Shown here one piece after another: positions 11,291-24,000 of a stretch of DNA of 64,000 nt (position 1 is the first letter of the stretch; every line of letters begins with the position of its first letter). The stretch is from positions 68,527,482-68,591,481 of the forward strand of contig NW_026947484.1 of NCBI RefSeq assembly GCF_034190915.1, in the 5' to 3' direction. The position numbers and the translations under genes were made by a program. The DNA is from Cavia porcellus. Taxonomy: Eukaryota > Chordata > Mammalia > Rodentia > Caviidae. The notes under the pieces were generated by a model. The model was not told the DNA's origin. It made no database searches and was given only the letters and a program-made list of their open reading frames with translations.

Positions 11291-11711
11291 GAGCAGGTTG
11301 TTAAGAAACACATAAACGAGACCAGCATGTCCCATGGTGCCAAGTGCGAGGGACAGATACAAACAGAGGAACAGGCACGGGGAGTGGTGGAGGCCCCCCT
11401 TTCTGAGGAAGTTATTTTATTTTACCAAGATCTGTAGGATGCGAAGCCAGGAGGGAGATGAAGGCATCTATCCAGAGGTACAGTTATGGAGAGCGCACAA
11501 GTCGGGTGCTAAGGTAGCCGTATACTTTGGAAGTACAGTTAATGGTACCTTGTGGAAAAATTGGATTTGGGATAGAAAAGGAGCCCTGAGAAACTAGGTG
11601 AATGTGCTGTACTTACTCCACAACAGTGACAGCTACTGAGAGGGGAGAGAGATGGTGGCAGTGGTGGGTGGAAGTTGGGGTACAGAGCTACCTTCAGATT
11701 CATCAGCATAT
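11291..11711. other. Non-coding, perhaps continuation of the old repeat
   Basis: Phrases such as CAGGAGGGAGATGAAGGC resemble the body of the same ancient repeat. No gene is seen. Confidence 0.35.
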
Positions 11712-11975
11712 AAATGGTGCTGTGGTTCAGCTGTGGCTTGCTCCTTTGGGTTCCGGTAGGGGATGCTTGGTCCCCAGTCTGGTTGGTAATGTCCAGAGAT
11801 AGAACTGTTAACAGGGGGTCAATGGGGACATTGCCCTTGTAAGAGTCATGATGGGAGATAGCCATGATGGACTTTCAGCTTCCAAAACGATGAGTGAAAT
11901 AAACCTCTTGTTTTATACAGTATCTGACCTCAGATGTTTTGCTAGTACAATGGAAAATGGACTCATACAGATGGT
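11712..11975 (+). mobile_element. MaLR-type LTR
   Basis: The segment begins ATGGTGCTGTGGTTCAGCTG and includes GGTCAATGGGGACATTGCCC and the 3' hallmark TGAGTGAAATAAACCTCTTG, near the polyadenylation region of MST/MLT1 LTRs. Orientation is plus, opposite to the copies at 824 and 4524. Confidence 0.7.
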
Positions 11976-12119
11976 AGTTAAAACAATGGGGCCCAGCAAG
12001 TTCTCCTTAGTAGGTACAGAAAGCAAAGAGAAGGGGATTCATGTGTTGCTTTCCTGATAAACTACCCTCATCCTTCCACTTCTGCGTCTTCCCTAGCTAC
12101 CACCCTTTCGTTGTAATCT

Positions 12120-12242
12120 ATCTCTCTCTCTGGAGACAGGATCTCACTATGTAGCCCAGGCTGGCCTTGAACTTGCAGCAATCCTCCTCCCTCAGCCTCC
12201 TGAGTGCTGGGATTATAGGTGTGCACCACCACGCCCAGCTTG
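12120..12242 (-). mobile_element. B1-type SINE
   Basis: GAGACAGGATCTCACTATGT, GGCTGGCCTTGAACTTGC, CTCCTGAGTGCTGGGATTAT and CACCACGCCCAGC form a full-length, well-preserved B1 in reverse orientation. It is the last transposon before the repeat-poor PC5/6A 3' flank. Confidence 0.92.
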
Positions 12243-15200
12243 TAAACTTCTCTTTCTTTTGTAAGGCTACATTAAGATTCTCACAGATCCCAGATACTCC
12301 AACCTCTGTGATTTCCATGATACCAAATATATTAAAATTCACCTTCATTCTACATTATGTGATTCTTTAAGAATGGAGTTACAATCGACTAGTGTGAATA
12401 TTTCTTATATTTAATTGATAGCATTTGATCCTGACCTTTAGTTTTATTTGTACACCTCAGAGCAAACTCTATTTGTATTGTTTCATATTGTTTTGGGGTG
12501 CCCTTTGCAAGGCAAAGGACCTCAGCACTTCGTCAATGAGATCAGCTTATTTCTCTGGACTCTCAATATTTTATACTCATTTATTTACACAACCTTATAT
12601 TATAGACATATGTTTTCTGTTTGTTTTCTCCTCTTGTACAAAAGCTAGAAGTGGACAAGAATCTCAGAGCTTGGGGTATGGCAGGAACATACAATAACAT
12701 TTATTTGCAAAAGCAGTTAATTTGAGCTCCTAAGGAGACTGTTACGGTATGCTGTCTACCTTTGCTCAGGAAAATGGTCTTATTCTTTGCAACCTGTGTG
12801 ATGGGACTCAACTTTTCCTGGCACTCTTAAAAAAGCAGGAGTGTATGCACAAGGCTGAGGTGGTAAGTTGGGAGTCCCAGCCACGCCTCCTGCTAGCTGT
12901 GCATCCTGCATCAGAAAATTATTCCCTCTAGCCTGATTTTTCTGTGGATCCAATTAACAAGACCATTTTTCATTCAAAAATCCTAACATACCATATTCTT
13001 AAAATACTATAGGTTTTTCTAAATGAAAAAAAATTATGATCTTATAATTCAGGCTTCAGTGAACATTTCTGGAATTTTTTAGAAAGAGCGATGCAAAAAT
13101 GCCTTTTATTGCCTAACACCTGACCTGAAAACAGAAACAAAAACAATCCCATCCAAACAATGGCTCTTTACATAGGAGATCTTGCAAGAAAATAACAGCA
13201 GAAATCACACAATCCAACCATCCTTCCAAGTCTCTTGGAGGCAGGGAAGAGAGTGGCTCCTATCCTGGGTCACATCCTGGCCCTGAGATTCAGCAATGGT
13301 GGCTAACTGCAGTCCTTCTGCTGAAGAACTGAGCCTGAGATGGGGCGACACCTCCAGTGATGAAAGGGGGCATGGTTGTGCGGATTACGCCAGTCATTAG
13401 CTGCCATGCAGCTCCAATGAGCCACAGGGAAATTCAGAGCCTCTTGGCTATTGCCTGCTAAGGAGGTCAAAAGGTTCTAAAGTACTTTGCTGAGAACTTC
13501 GGAGTTTATGGGTTGGAAGCAAAAATAACACTTGGGAATGGATACAGACGAGAGGAGAATGGCAGATTTATGCTGCCAACTACACATACTGAAGTTTAGG
13601 ACCCAGGGCTCAGCTTGGGACAGCTGAGGCCCGGCTGAAGCTGGCCCCTGTCCTCCTCTGCCATTCTGTGTTAGTGGATGGCAACAGGAAGCACGGAATG
13701 GGCCAGAACCTAACTAAAAACTGCTTCCAAGATACCATTTCCCTTTCTAACGCCACTGTCTGCCATTGCTTTCTTTGTGTGAGGCTGAGTAACATAAGAA
13801 CCGGGAAGAATGCACATTTGTTTTGTATCCCATCAGTGTGACATTCTTTCTATGGCAAGGGATAAGATATTCTGTATCTCCATTCTCAGATGTGCCCAAA
13901 GTGCTGACCACTGGTGGGGAAACTTTTATTAGTCACTGAAACAAGCATTTTGCCTTCTCTCTGAGTGCTGTGTAAGTTTCTCGAATAGAAGGGTAGATTG
14001 TTGCATGGAAATTAATGTGTGGCATGCGATGTGCGTCATGATAAGCCTGCGATACTGCATGGTAAGGAAATCCGGCCAATCTGCAGAGGAAGACTGATTA
14101 GCAAGGTCTCCCCTGGAGGTGAGAGTCGAGGATGATGTACCATCAGTCTTCCACAGTGTAAAAACATGGACTTTTTTCCCTTGACTGACCTATGAAATCT
14201 GTCCCTTTAGGAACAGACTACTTAGACTGACACCATGGAAGCATCTGGCTGCCCTGAACACCTCTCAGACTGTAAGTTCTCTGGTAATGGGCCAATTCCA
14301 GTTCCACAAGTTTCAGGAAATTTTCCCTGACCAGTCTGATTAAAAGGAATCGCTGCCTGTTTTGAACTTGGCAATTTTATATCCACATGTGTGAGAAGTG
14401 TAATTCACTTTCTGTGATGTTACAGTTAAATGTTGTTACAGAGTCTGAATATGCTAGCTCAATTGATTTCAGGCCTATGGGTGTTAGTTTTCTTGTGTGT
14501 AATAAAGAATAACATATTGCCTCTACCCCAGAGTTTATCTGAGAGTCTAGAGGATTTATTTATATCAGCAGGGTATAGAGTACATTCTCGTACTGTGTGA
14601 CACCAAGTAGGGAGTCAATAAAATGAACTCCCTCCATCCCTCTCCTGGGACTTTGTACCTACAGCCTCTTTCTTCTATCAGTGTGTATCCCTAGGTCTTG
14701 CAACCGAGTCAGGGCTCAATTTATTGCTGCTTACGATGATTTTGACTTCTCCTCCCAAAAGGCAAAGTGTGGAAACTTCTGGGTCAGTGACTGCATCTCA
14801 AGCGGAGCTCACACAGATCTAAATTTCATTGCTTCTTTTTCTTTCTGCTAACCATCCAGTCACACACCGCAGCATGTCCTGCAGATTTCTTTTAGAAAAA
14901 ATCATCTGCTAGGCATGTGGGGATACAGCCCCTGTCAACGTCACACAGAATGCACAAAATGGAACAAAGCCATCTTTCCCTTTAACAGCCCTTAAACTCC
15001 TCACCTCTTTGCCTCCAGCCCTTGGTTTCCACCCCTTCGCATGCACACTGGTGGAGAAAGGGGTGGCCTGAAGACCCAGCACCGGGACCAGCATCTGTGC
15101 AATGTGCTAGGATCTGCGGTGCCAAGCTCTCCTAGACTCTTTATCACCTGCTTTCTAAAAATGGGATTTAACGTGCATTCATGGAAAATCTCACGCTTTC

Positions 15201-17908
15201 CTTTCTTACACTGCTGCTTCTTTCTCCCTATTAACTCCCACCTCCGTTCACCGTCTTCTTTCTAATTTTATTTGGATGTTTCCTTCATCCCCACCCCGTA
15301 TTTAGGATTTGGCTGCGGTGTGGAAACAGAGGAGTTTCTCATAACCTTACCCTTTCAGAAATGTTTATGCATGGCTATGAACAGATCAAATAAACAGGAA
15401 CTCAGGTTAATTTAATAGAAAAAATAAAATATGGAATAACATTGATTTTGGCCAGTATCAATTACAACCATTCTACTATATTTTACAAAGAAACAACTGA
15501 ACATTTTACACATGTACAGTATTTTTTCAATAAAGTGGATCTGAATTTAACAATGGGTCACTTTTCATTAGTGAATTAAAAATAAAAAGACAAAAGAGAA
15601 CAGTAGAGGACTTTTGTCTCTAGAACGTTAGAGCATTTGCCACGTCTCGGAACTTTGTACTATTACATATATCTCATTATGAATATATATATTTATACAT
15701 AATATATAACATTAACTTAAACTTTCAAAGCATTATGTTCTAGTTAATCATGTTATGTAGATAAATGAGGCAGTAACACACTAGTAGTGACACCAGTATT
15801 TATACGACATGCCCCTACCAGGCCAATGGGAAACACAACACACAATGGATTTGGTTGTTATGTTGATGGTTACTGGTCTAAGAACATACATCATTTTTCT
15901 TTCATATCATAGTGACCTTGTGCCTCAAATATTATGGGCTGGATCAACTAGCTGGATTCTTTTGCAGGCAATCTCATTTTGCCATCTACTGTACTTGAGT
16001 TTGCTTTAGGCTGTTTATGTTTTTCCATTTAAAAGACAGGGCCTTAAGTGGAAAGACTGCATTCCACACCTAGGGTTAACTTTGGTTCTTTATGTCAAAA
16101 GGGCCTGCAGTGTTATCAGGAGGAGAGTTTAGCAAAATCAGTAGGTTCTCTAGTTATGTATGAATCAGTAAGTGACTCAGTAGCATTACAATATGATTAA
16201 GCGGGTCATTAGAATATTACTTATTAGTCATTTGCCTTGGGTTGCAGGAATGATGTCTAGGAATACTTCCAAGCAGGCTTTTTCTTAGCTTGCTACTTGA
16301 ATGAAGACCTTAGCATTCATTTCCCTGCTCCTTCCTTGGAGCATCTATATTGAAGTCATTCCTTTTCTCATCTTAGAATTAAAGCTCTCGAAAGCTTGAA
16401 GCCTGCAAGACGGCTGGTCACTCCCAAAGGAAAGGAGGTCACTGTACAGCTTTGATATGAAAAGTGAAGAAACTTTACTACCAGCCTACTCTCCTCTACA
16501 CAGGGAAACTATAAAAAGATCCAGCAGGTTCATTTATGAATCAAAACAGTCCTCATAATTCAGTCTACTAGATTCCAGGAAATGTTTATGGAGTCACAGA
16601 AAAGTAGTGAAGAAATCTGCAAGAAACAAAAACCAAAACCCCAAAACAGAAAACCCCAGATAATCTCCATGATGCTCACTGGACAGGTGTGTACGAGTAT
16701 GGCCTTGGTAGAGAGGAGAGAAGAATGAGAAAATACAGGACTGGGAGGGTACAATCATGCCACCCATATTCAATTTCCAGTTTTATTTTCATAAAATGAC
16801 AAGATGAAAAAAAAAAACTTCTAATAAGCACCATTGAAAAACACTGCCTGGCCAACATGAGCATGAGCATAAATATTACTTAAATAAATTCAATTTCTTC
16901 AAAAATACAGGACCTCTTAGAAACATTCTACTTCAGGAAGAAATTTCCTGCATCATATCCAAAATGCTTCCCACCATGACAATGGAACTTCTGATGGCCT
17001 TTAAAAAAGCAATGTTGTGGGGTTAATGGCTACATAGCACCAAGAGATTGTGCAGGGTCTACCACGGCAGCACTCTGGATTTTGGGGAGCGGGGTCAGTC
17101 CCAGCTCCTTTATGAACCTCTGTATTCTTTCCACTGCTAATTTGACGCTGCAGAACATTTTGTGTCAAATCACCTAAGCGAGGATGGAAAAAACAGTAAG
17201 AGAAGCCAGTAGCAGCAAGTGTATCTGATGAAACCAGTGGAGCAGACTTATCAGGCAAAAACCAGTACAAAATGCATAAAGGAAATCACGTGTGGAAAAG
17301 TGTCAACGTCTGACCATGGAATACTAAGACAAATGGCCCTGAACACAACGCTGCAGGCTGCTATTAACGCCCTCCGGTTCAGTTTCCTATCATTTCCCCA
17401 TGGTGAGCTCAAGCATGAAAAACGACTGATGCAAGAGCTTTCGGTTTTATTTTGGTCTAGATACGGTCCTGTGATGTTTTGCAAAAAACATTTTTAGGCA
17501 TCTTGAAGAGGAAACATGCAAGTAAATGCAAAAGAAATAAAAAAAAAAAAAAAAAAAAAGAACCTACGAACCTAGGGCAGGAAATCAAATCATTACTTTA
17601 ACGTCGAATTTTGGCATCAAATACTTTGGTTATACAATGCTGTCTCTGTGGTTCTGGCTGTTTAGCACTAAACACCCAGTTATAAAAGGTAGGCTTGTTG
17701 TAGGTTTATTTTTTTTTTTCCATTTAAGTTCTGACAAAACAGTTCACCATCTCCCTGCACAAACTTGAGAGAGAGAGAAAAAAAGATAGCAAGAAAGAGG
17801 GAGGTGGCTTGCTTTTTTTTTTTTTTTGGCTTTTTTTTTTTTTTTTTTCGTTTAATAATGTGGAATAATCTATAAGTCTACAGGAACAAATAAATCTCGG
17901 ATGGCTGC
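12243..17908 (-). other. PCSK5: Probable PC5/6A 3'UTR and 3' flank, almost free of transposons
   Basis: This AT-rich stretch follows the stop codon on the minus strand. I recognise no SINE, L1 or LTR in it from about 12.3 kb upward, in contrast to both sides. AATAAA on the minus strand occurs at 17705-17710, 16782-16787, 15267-15272, 14555-14560, 13925-13930 and 13105-13110; which ones are used cannot be told from sequence. Homopolymers lie at 17831-17848 and 17813-17827 (A18 and A15 in the mRNA) and at 17539-17559 (U21 in the mRNA). The 3' end of the transcript is therefore not fixed. Confidence 0.6.
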
Positions 17909-18024
17909 TCAGCCTTGGAATGTACATGTTTTGCAGCACAGTTGTTGAAGGACCTTCCGCTGGCACAGATTATTCTTTTTCACAAGCATACAGAAGCCTC
18001 CTTCGGCCCAGGACTCTTCCGTTG
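17909..18024 (-). CDS. PCSK5: PCSK5 terminal exon of the short isoform PC5/6A (about exon 21)
   Basis: The acceptor is CTTCTGGAAAAG at 18025-18026, preceded by a CT-rich tract and a good branch-point candidate, TTGCTGAC. The coding part is 116 nt and ends with TGA at 17909-17911. With the split Ala it encodes a 38-residue tail, [17 protein letters not shown] followed by [17 protein letters not shown] and TFQG. This matches my recall of the human PC5/6A tail at every residue. The closely spaced cysteines (C...C...CC..C) resemble a PLAC-type C terminus. The tail replaces the extra furin-like repeats, membrane anchor and cytoplasmic domain of PC5/6B, which makes this isoform soluble and secreted. 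The tail is too short to show as a long open frame. Confidence 0.97.
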
Positions 18025-21000
18025 CTTTTCCAGAAGTCAGCAAGAGAGAGGGGAGCGGATGTCGGGAGCGCGGTGCGCGCACACGGAAGGAGGTTTTGAT
18101 TGGTCAGAGAGGCAGATTGGGGGGTTGGAGGGTTGGAGCAGATCGGGAGCAGTCAACAAGGAGGAAATTTGGTCCACCCAAAGTGATTTCAGTCAACAGC
18201 AGTTTTTCAAGCAGAGATATTGCAGTCCAACGGGAAATGTGATTGGTATCCATTTGTGAAAGGAAAAAAAAAAAAATAAAAAGATTGAAAAAAGAATAAG
18301 TTAGAGATCAACCATAACACAAGCAAGGAATTTTTCTTTTCAGAATTCCCTGGAGCAGAAAATATACAGTCATGTGTACCATATTTCGTGAACTCCAAGA
18401 CATAGGATTTAAAGATGTGCCACTATTTTAAGTATTGCAAACAAAATATTGTTTCTTATTGAATTGTGACTCATTGATTATTTTATATTTATAAAAATGT
18501 ATTTGTTAAATGACACTGTTTTGCTTCTGTGCTCATGCAATAGTCCTTTCTAGGAATATTGAAAAAGTTTAGCTTTTGAAGCTCTTTTGAGCTGCTGTTA
18601 AATGGCATACAAGAAGTTGTGCCTAAGTCTCACATCTAGGTAATGACACTCAGGTCCTAGCCACCTGTTGGTCAAAGCAGTGGTACCTGCTGTGAATCCA
18701 GGACTCATCTGACTTTATGATGTCCAAAAGAAAAAAAAAGGGCATGTCTTAGAGTCATGGAAATATGGTAGCTGAGAGGCAGCAAACAGTCCATCCTTAA
18801 AGGCGGTTGCCCTGTGATCTGAAAACCTGGCGAGCCAGCAGTGACCTCATTCTTTAACTGCAAACGGATCACCATACACTTTTGCCCACAGTCCTGACAT
18901 TGCTCTCTTACCAATGTGCCATTTGGTACAACTCATCCGTGCTCATCACGGTGGAGCAAAAGTAGTTAAAACATCACAAACCCTGAGTTGTCTGGCTCCA
19001 AGCACTCAAGATGAAAACTTCAAGTTCCTGTGGCCACCCTGTGCAGTCACTTAAAAGTCTCCCTGCGGTTCCTGGTAATTGACTTATGAAAAGTTCTGGT
19101 GGTATTTTCAGGTACAAGAACACTATGCTTCTAAGTAAAGGTAAGGGGGTACTTTATAGTAACTGAAAGGTGATACTCACCTGTCCCTGGAGTGACATCA
19201 ATTCGGGCATCTCACCCCAGGAGGGTAGAATGAAACATAGCCCTGCCCTCAAAACCCTGAGAATAGAGTGGGAGCAGACCCAGCCCAAGGCGGCAGAGTG
19301 TGGTCCTGCAGGAGCACCCGAGGTGCTCGTGCTGGAGACTGTGTGGGATGCTCCATCTGAACCCTGCACGCCACTGGTTCCTAAGGCCCTTCTGAGACTC
19401 CTAGCATGGGTGTGTGGAGTCTGTGCAAGGTCGGGCTCACTGTCTGCCACGCCTTGTGCAGATGAGGGGAACAGGCATGGGAAGTTCATAACCTGCCGGG
19501 TCCTGAGCCTGGATACGGAGCCTGCCTCCCACTGTCTGCACTGTGCTCTGGGAACCACAGTACGGTTCTGCCTCCCTTCCCACTTCCGCAAGAGGAAACA
19601 GTCAAAAGAAGGGAAAGAAAACCCTAAAACAGTGATTCTGTTACTAAGTCTGTTTCAAGTGCCTGCTTTCTACTTCTGTAACTATTCAATGTCTTTCTAC
19701 CTCTCTGAGATGTGATTTCTGCACAAAGCACTGGCATTTTTTAGGGGGAAGACATAAGGGAAGGGCAGAATTCACTCCTGGGGAAGTGATTAGAGAGGAC
19801 CCCGGGCATGTGTCACACTGCCAGGGAACCAGGCAACACAGGCTGCTAAGGAAGGCTGCACTGGGCACCTATGGGGAACTTGTTAAACTACCCACTCAGA
19901 CAGCACCTCAGGACAATGCAGCTGGACTCTGTGGGAAGAAGTGGGGCCTCAGCACCTTGTCTGAGAGTTTTTGGTGCAAAGAAAAGAAAAACGGACCAAC
20001 ACTTAGAAGCTTTAAGTTCTATACTTTGTTCTGCCACTTCTACCGTCACATCCTGGGGATTTTTGTTCCCTGTGAGATCAGAGTATTAATTCCTAATTTT
20101 GAGCCCTTCACAAAAGATTCAGATGTTGTTTGATTATGACTAATATATCAAAATTGCAAAAAATATGAATCACAAGAAAGTAGAATATACTATACAATCA
20201 TCACATGATTGGATTTTATGCTGATACTAAAAATGAAGTTTTCTAAGATGTGGTAAAAACACAGGACAGGAGATGCTGTTTGTATATGATGTTTAGGGCC
20301 AAAAGCAGAATATAAAACTTTTTATATATGGTATTTTAATGATCTGGTAAAAAGTACACATGGAAAAGAATTTTAAAGAAATATATCAAAAATTAACCAG
20401 AAAAGCCTACACACTCTATGATTTCAGCCACGTGACACTTTGCAAAGGGGAAACCTGTGGAGACAGCTGTAGTGATTTCTAGGGGTTGGGGGCAGAAGGA
20501 CGAAGCAAAGTACAGAGGGTTTCAGGGCAGTGAACTGTTTTGTGTGACACGGTAAAGCTGGGCACAGGGCATGCACATTTGTCCAAACCCATAGAGTGTT
20601 CAATGTCAAGAGCAAATGCTTATGTGAACTATAAACTCTGGAGGAAAATGATGGGGCATTGTGGGCTCCTGGGCTGTGACAGATGTTCCACTCTGGTGCC
20701 CGACGTTGATTCTATGGGAAGCTGTGTAAAGAGCAGGCAGGAACACAGAGCACATCTCTGGACTTCTTGCTTAGCTCTTCTGTGAGTCTAAAACTGCTCT
20801 AAAAAGTCAAGTTTATTACTATTATTAATAATAATAAAACCTAACTGGAACTGTATTGGCTTGTGGGACTATTGGTAGTTTACTTCTTCTTGCAATTAAA
20901 AGTGTACAAAACCAAACCCATTAAAAGTTATAGGTTCCTGATGCCAATAAGATATAATAAGACTTGCCTTATCTGATGCATGCTTGTTAGTTTAAAATGG

Positions 21001-24000
21001 AAATGGATTAGGCCTTCAGTGGTAAGCTTGTCTTTGCTCAGGTGATCTAGAAGTGCAGTTGTACTCACCATCTTTGCAGATGGCTCCCAGCTGACATGTC
21101 CCTAGGTCTAACAGGTACCCGCTGGGGCAGCTGGTGCAGTCCTTGAACCCTGGGCCATGGCACGTCAAACAACTGGTGTCACATCTATAAGAAGACATAC
21201 AATTTCAAATACTATCACCCATGGGAGCAGGTGTGTTTATTACCAGCTTTTTAATGTCTTAAGCTTAACCCACTCTTGGAAGAGGATACAAAAATCTTTT
21301 CCTTGCAGAATTTGCTAGGTTTGATAATATTAAAGAAAATACTAGGTAGATACTGAGGCTAGTAGGGATATAGCATGTATTTGAAACAGAACTATTACTT
21401 TTAAAGATTTAAGGTGGCCTCTAGGCCAAAAAGACCAGGCAACTTGGATTAAAGCTGTCAAGAAGTACCCAATGTTATTAAATGATTACACCTCGTCTCC
21501 AGAAGCACTTACCGCTTGCAGAATTTGTATCCATGCTCTGCAGACTGGTCTAGGTAGTAGCTGATGCCACAGCTCTGCACACATCTGCCCTCTTCCATGA
21601 AGTAACCCTCCGTGCAGTTAATGCACCCGTCAGCACCTGCTCCTTCAGCGCAAGACACATGCAGGAAACAGAAACCAAGCCTCAGAGGAGGGTGCAACAA
21701 GGGCGGCATCCTTAATGGTGCGTGGCACTGACATTCCTGTGCTATGAGTTTGTGTTATGCTTTCTCTTATTTCCTTTGTATGGGAAAACCCCTCCTATTT
21801 TAACTTGAGTCTATTTGCTAAGAACGCCTGCTCTCTTTGGAAAGATGTCATTGGGATATCTAAGTTTCTCAAGGAAGAGAGGATGTCAGTGGTGATAGAC
21901 TTGGCATAAGCATTCACACATCATTATCAAAAGAGAAACAGTTTCCTCCACATTTTCTTTAGGTATATCAAGGTGTGTTGTATGAATGCTAGCTAGAACC
22001 AGACAGTTAAAGACAAAATGGGAAACCAGCAAATAAGCAGGAGAACTGGGAGAAGGTACCAACGCAGGTGGCGCAGAAGCGGTGGCAGGGCTGGCAGTCT
22101 TGGCCATTGAAGTACCATCCGTCTTCACAGGTGACAGAACACCGGGCTCCCTGCAGGCTGGGAGAAATGCACACAGGACTGTTAGCAGACAATGGCGATC
22201 AACGCAAAGCAGCCAGGATTCATTAAACTTCACACACGACAAACACTGTATCCTTAGAGACCAGTGGATTTGGGAGAGGTTCAAAGCTAGGCAAATAGCC
22301 TTGTGCCCCACGTTTTCTCTCTTGGTACAAGAATGAGATCTGTAGCACACACAGATGCTGCTAAACTCTGAGGACGGTCTCCTGAACTTTCAGACGGGCA
22401 GATGATCCTGCTTTATTATAACCCAGTGATCTAACAGATATCTGATTGACAAAACAATCACATTGCCTAACGATATGGCCAGCAGTTCCCTAATATCCAG
22501 ACCTACTCCCCAATAATTTAAGTTATAATTCAATTGCAGTAGAAACACACAGTAAAATGAACTGCAACTGAAATAAAAGCTTAACAGCGACCCCATCCCA
22601 TGCTCCAGCCCAGAGTCCCCGGAGTAGCTTTTCATATTTTTAAGTGCTTTTGATTTTTAAACTTTTATTGTTTCTTTCAGAAAAGCAGAATTCTTGGCCT
22701 GAGGGTACAGCTCAGGGGTACAGCACATGCTTAACATACACAAGGCCCTGGGTTCAATCCCCAGCATTACACTCACATACAAGGCCCTGGATTCAATCCC
22801 CAGCATTATACACGCATGTGCATGTGCGCGCGCGCGCGCGCACACACACACACACAAATTCTAATGCACTTCTGCCTGTTTCTTGATTTATTCATTTAAG
22901 ACACTCTAATGAGGAGTATAGTGAATTTACCTATAGCACTGCTCTCTCAAACATCCTGACTTTTCTTTGTGTGTGTGTGTGTTTGCAGGAGTTATGAATC
23001 CCACATTAATTTACAGTGCATTTAAGTTTCTATTTTCTATCTTTATAATGAGACAGTCTCTAAAAGATTTGCCAGATGTCAAATGAGAAATACATACTTT
23101 TCTTTCCCTCTTACCTTTCTGTCAGCTCTGAGATTTCCCAAAACTTACAGGGTGATTTTTAAAATTATAATACACAGAATTTACAATACACAATCTAAAA
23201 TACTAGACACTGAAAAACTAGCGTGATTGGAAACAGTAGAAACGCGATCCGACACCGCCACTGAACGCGTAGGAGACGGTGTCTCAGGAGCACGCCACGG
23301 CTGCTGCCTTCTCAGCCTTTACGTTGCTTCAGTTGACGACTTACTTGACTGCTCTAGGTGGATCACACTAACTTTAAAAATTCAAATTTATTTTTTCCTA
23401 TGTTCAGTAAATGAAGTAGGAAAATAGTACAAAAATTAGAGAGAAAAGAAAAGAAAGGAAAAGAAAGGAAAGAAGGAAGGAAGATGTTATCTTCAATAGT
23501 TCCTGTAACAGTTTACTTCATTTTCTTGTTGGGCGCTATGTATAGATATTTTCCACTTGTTTTCCACTTCTCTTTAAGAATTTATAGGCTCTGTGAGATC
23601 AAAAGGTTCCAGGAAAATGCAAGTGGCCTGCAGCAGACAAAGGCAGCTTCATGGTCGGCGTGTGTGTCACCCATGGACCTCCTTCTCGGCCAGAGCGCGG
23701 TCATTTCAAAGCCATGTAACCCCTCGGCCTCTCTGCAGTGGTAGAGAAGGGACACTGCATCCTGGTCCTCGGGAGGTGGAAGGGCCACTGGAAAACTTAT
23801 CACAATTTTACAAAGCCCGCCTGGTTTTTCCAAGCAAGGCCAGCACCTCTGAGCGGCCACTTTCATCAAGGGGCCAAGGCTGCGATCTGCGGGGAAAAAA
23901 TGACCGGAAGGGACATGGAGCACAGGGCGGTCACCGCTCCCCGAGCTCTCTGCCACTTGCTGGACACAGGCCCTGTGAGAGCACGGCACCTGGCCCGGGG

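Noticed and set aside
22139..22151. Alternative acceptor CCTGCAG eight bases inside the exon at 22157
   Set aside because: Using it breaks the Ser-Leu-Gln frame set by the previous exon; the upstream CTCCCAG restores the expected protein.
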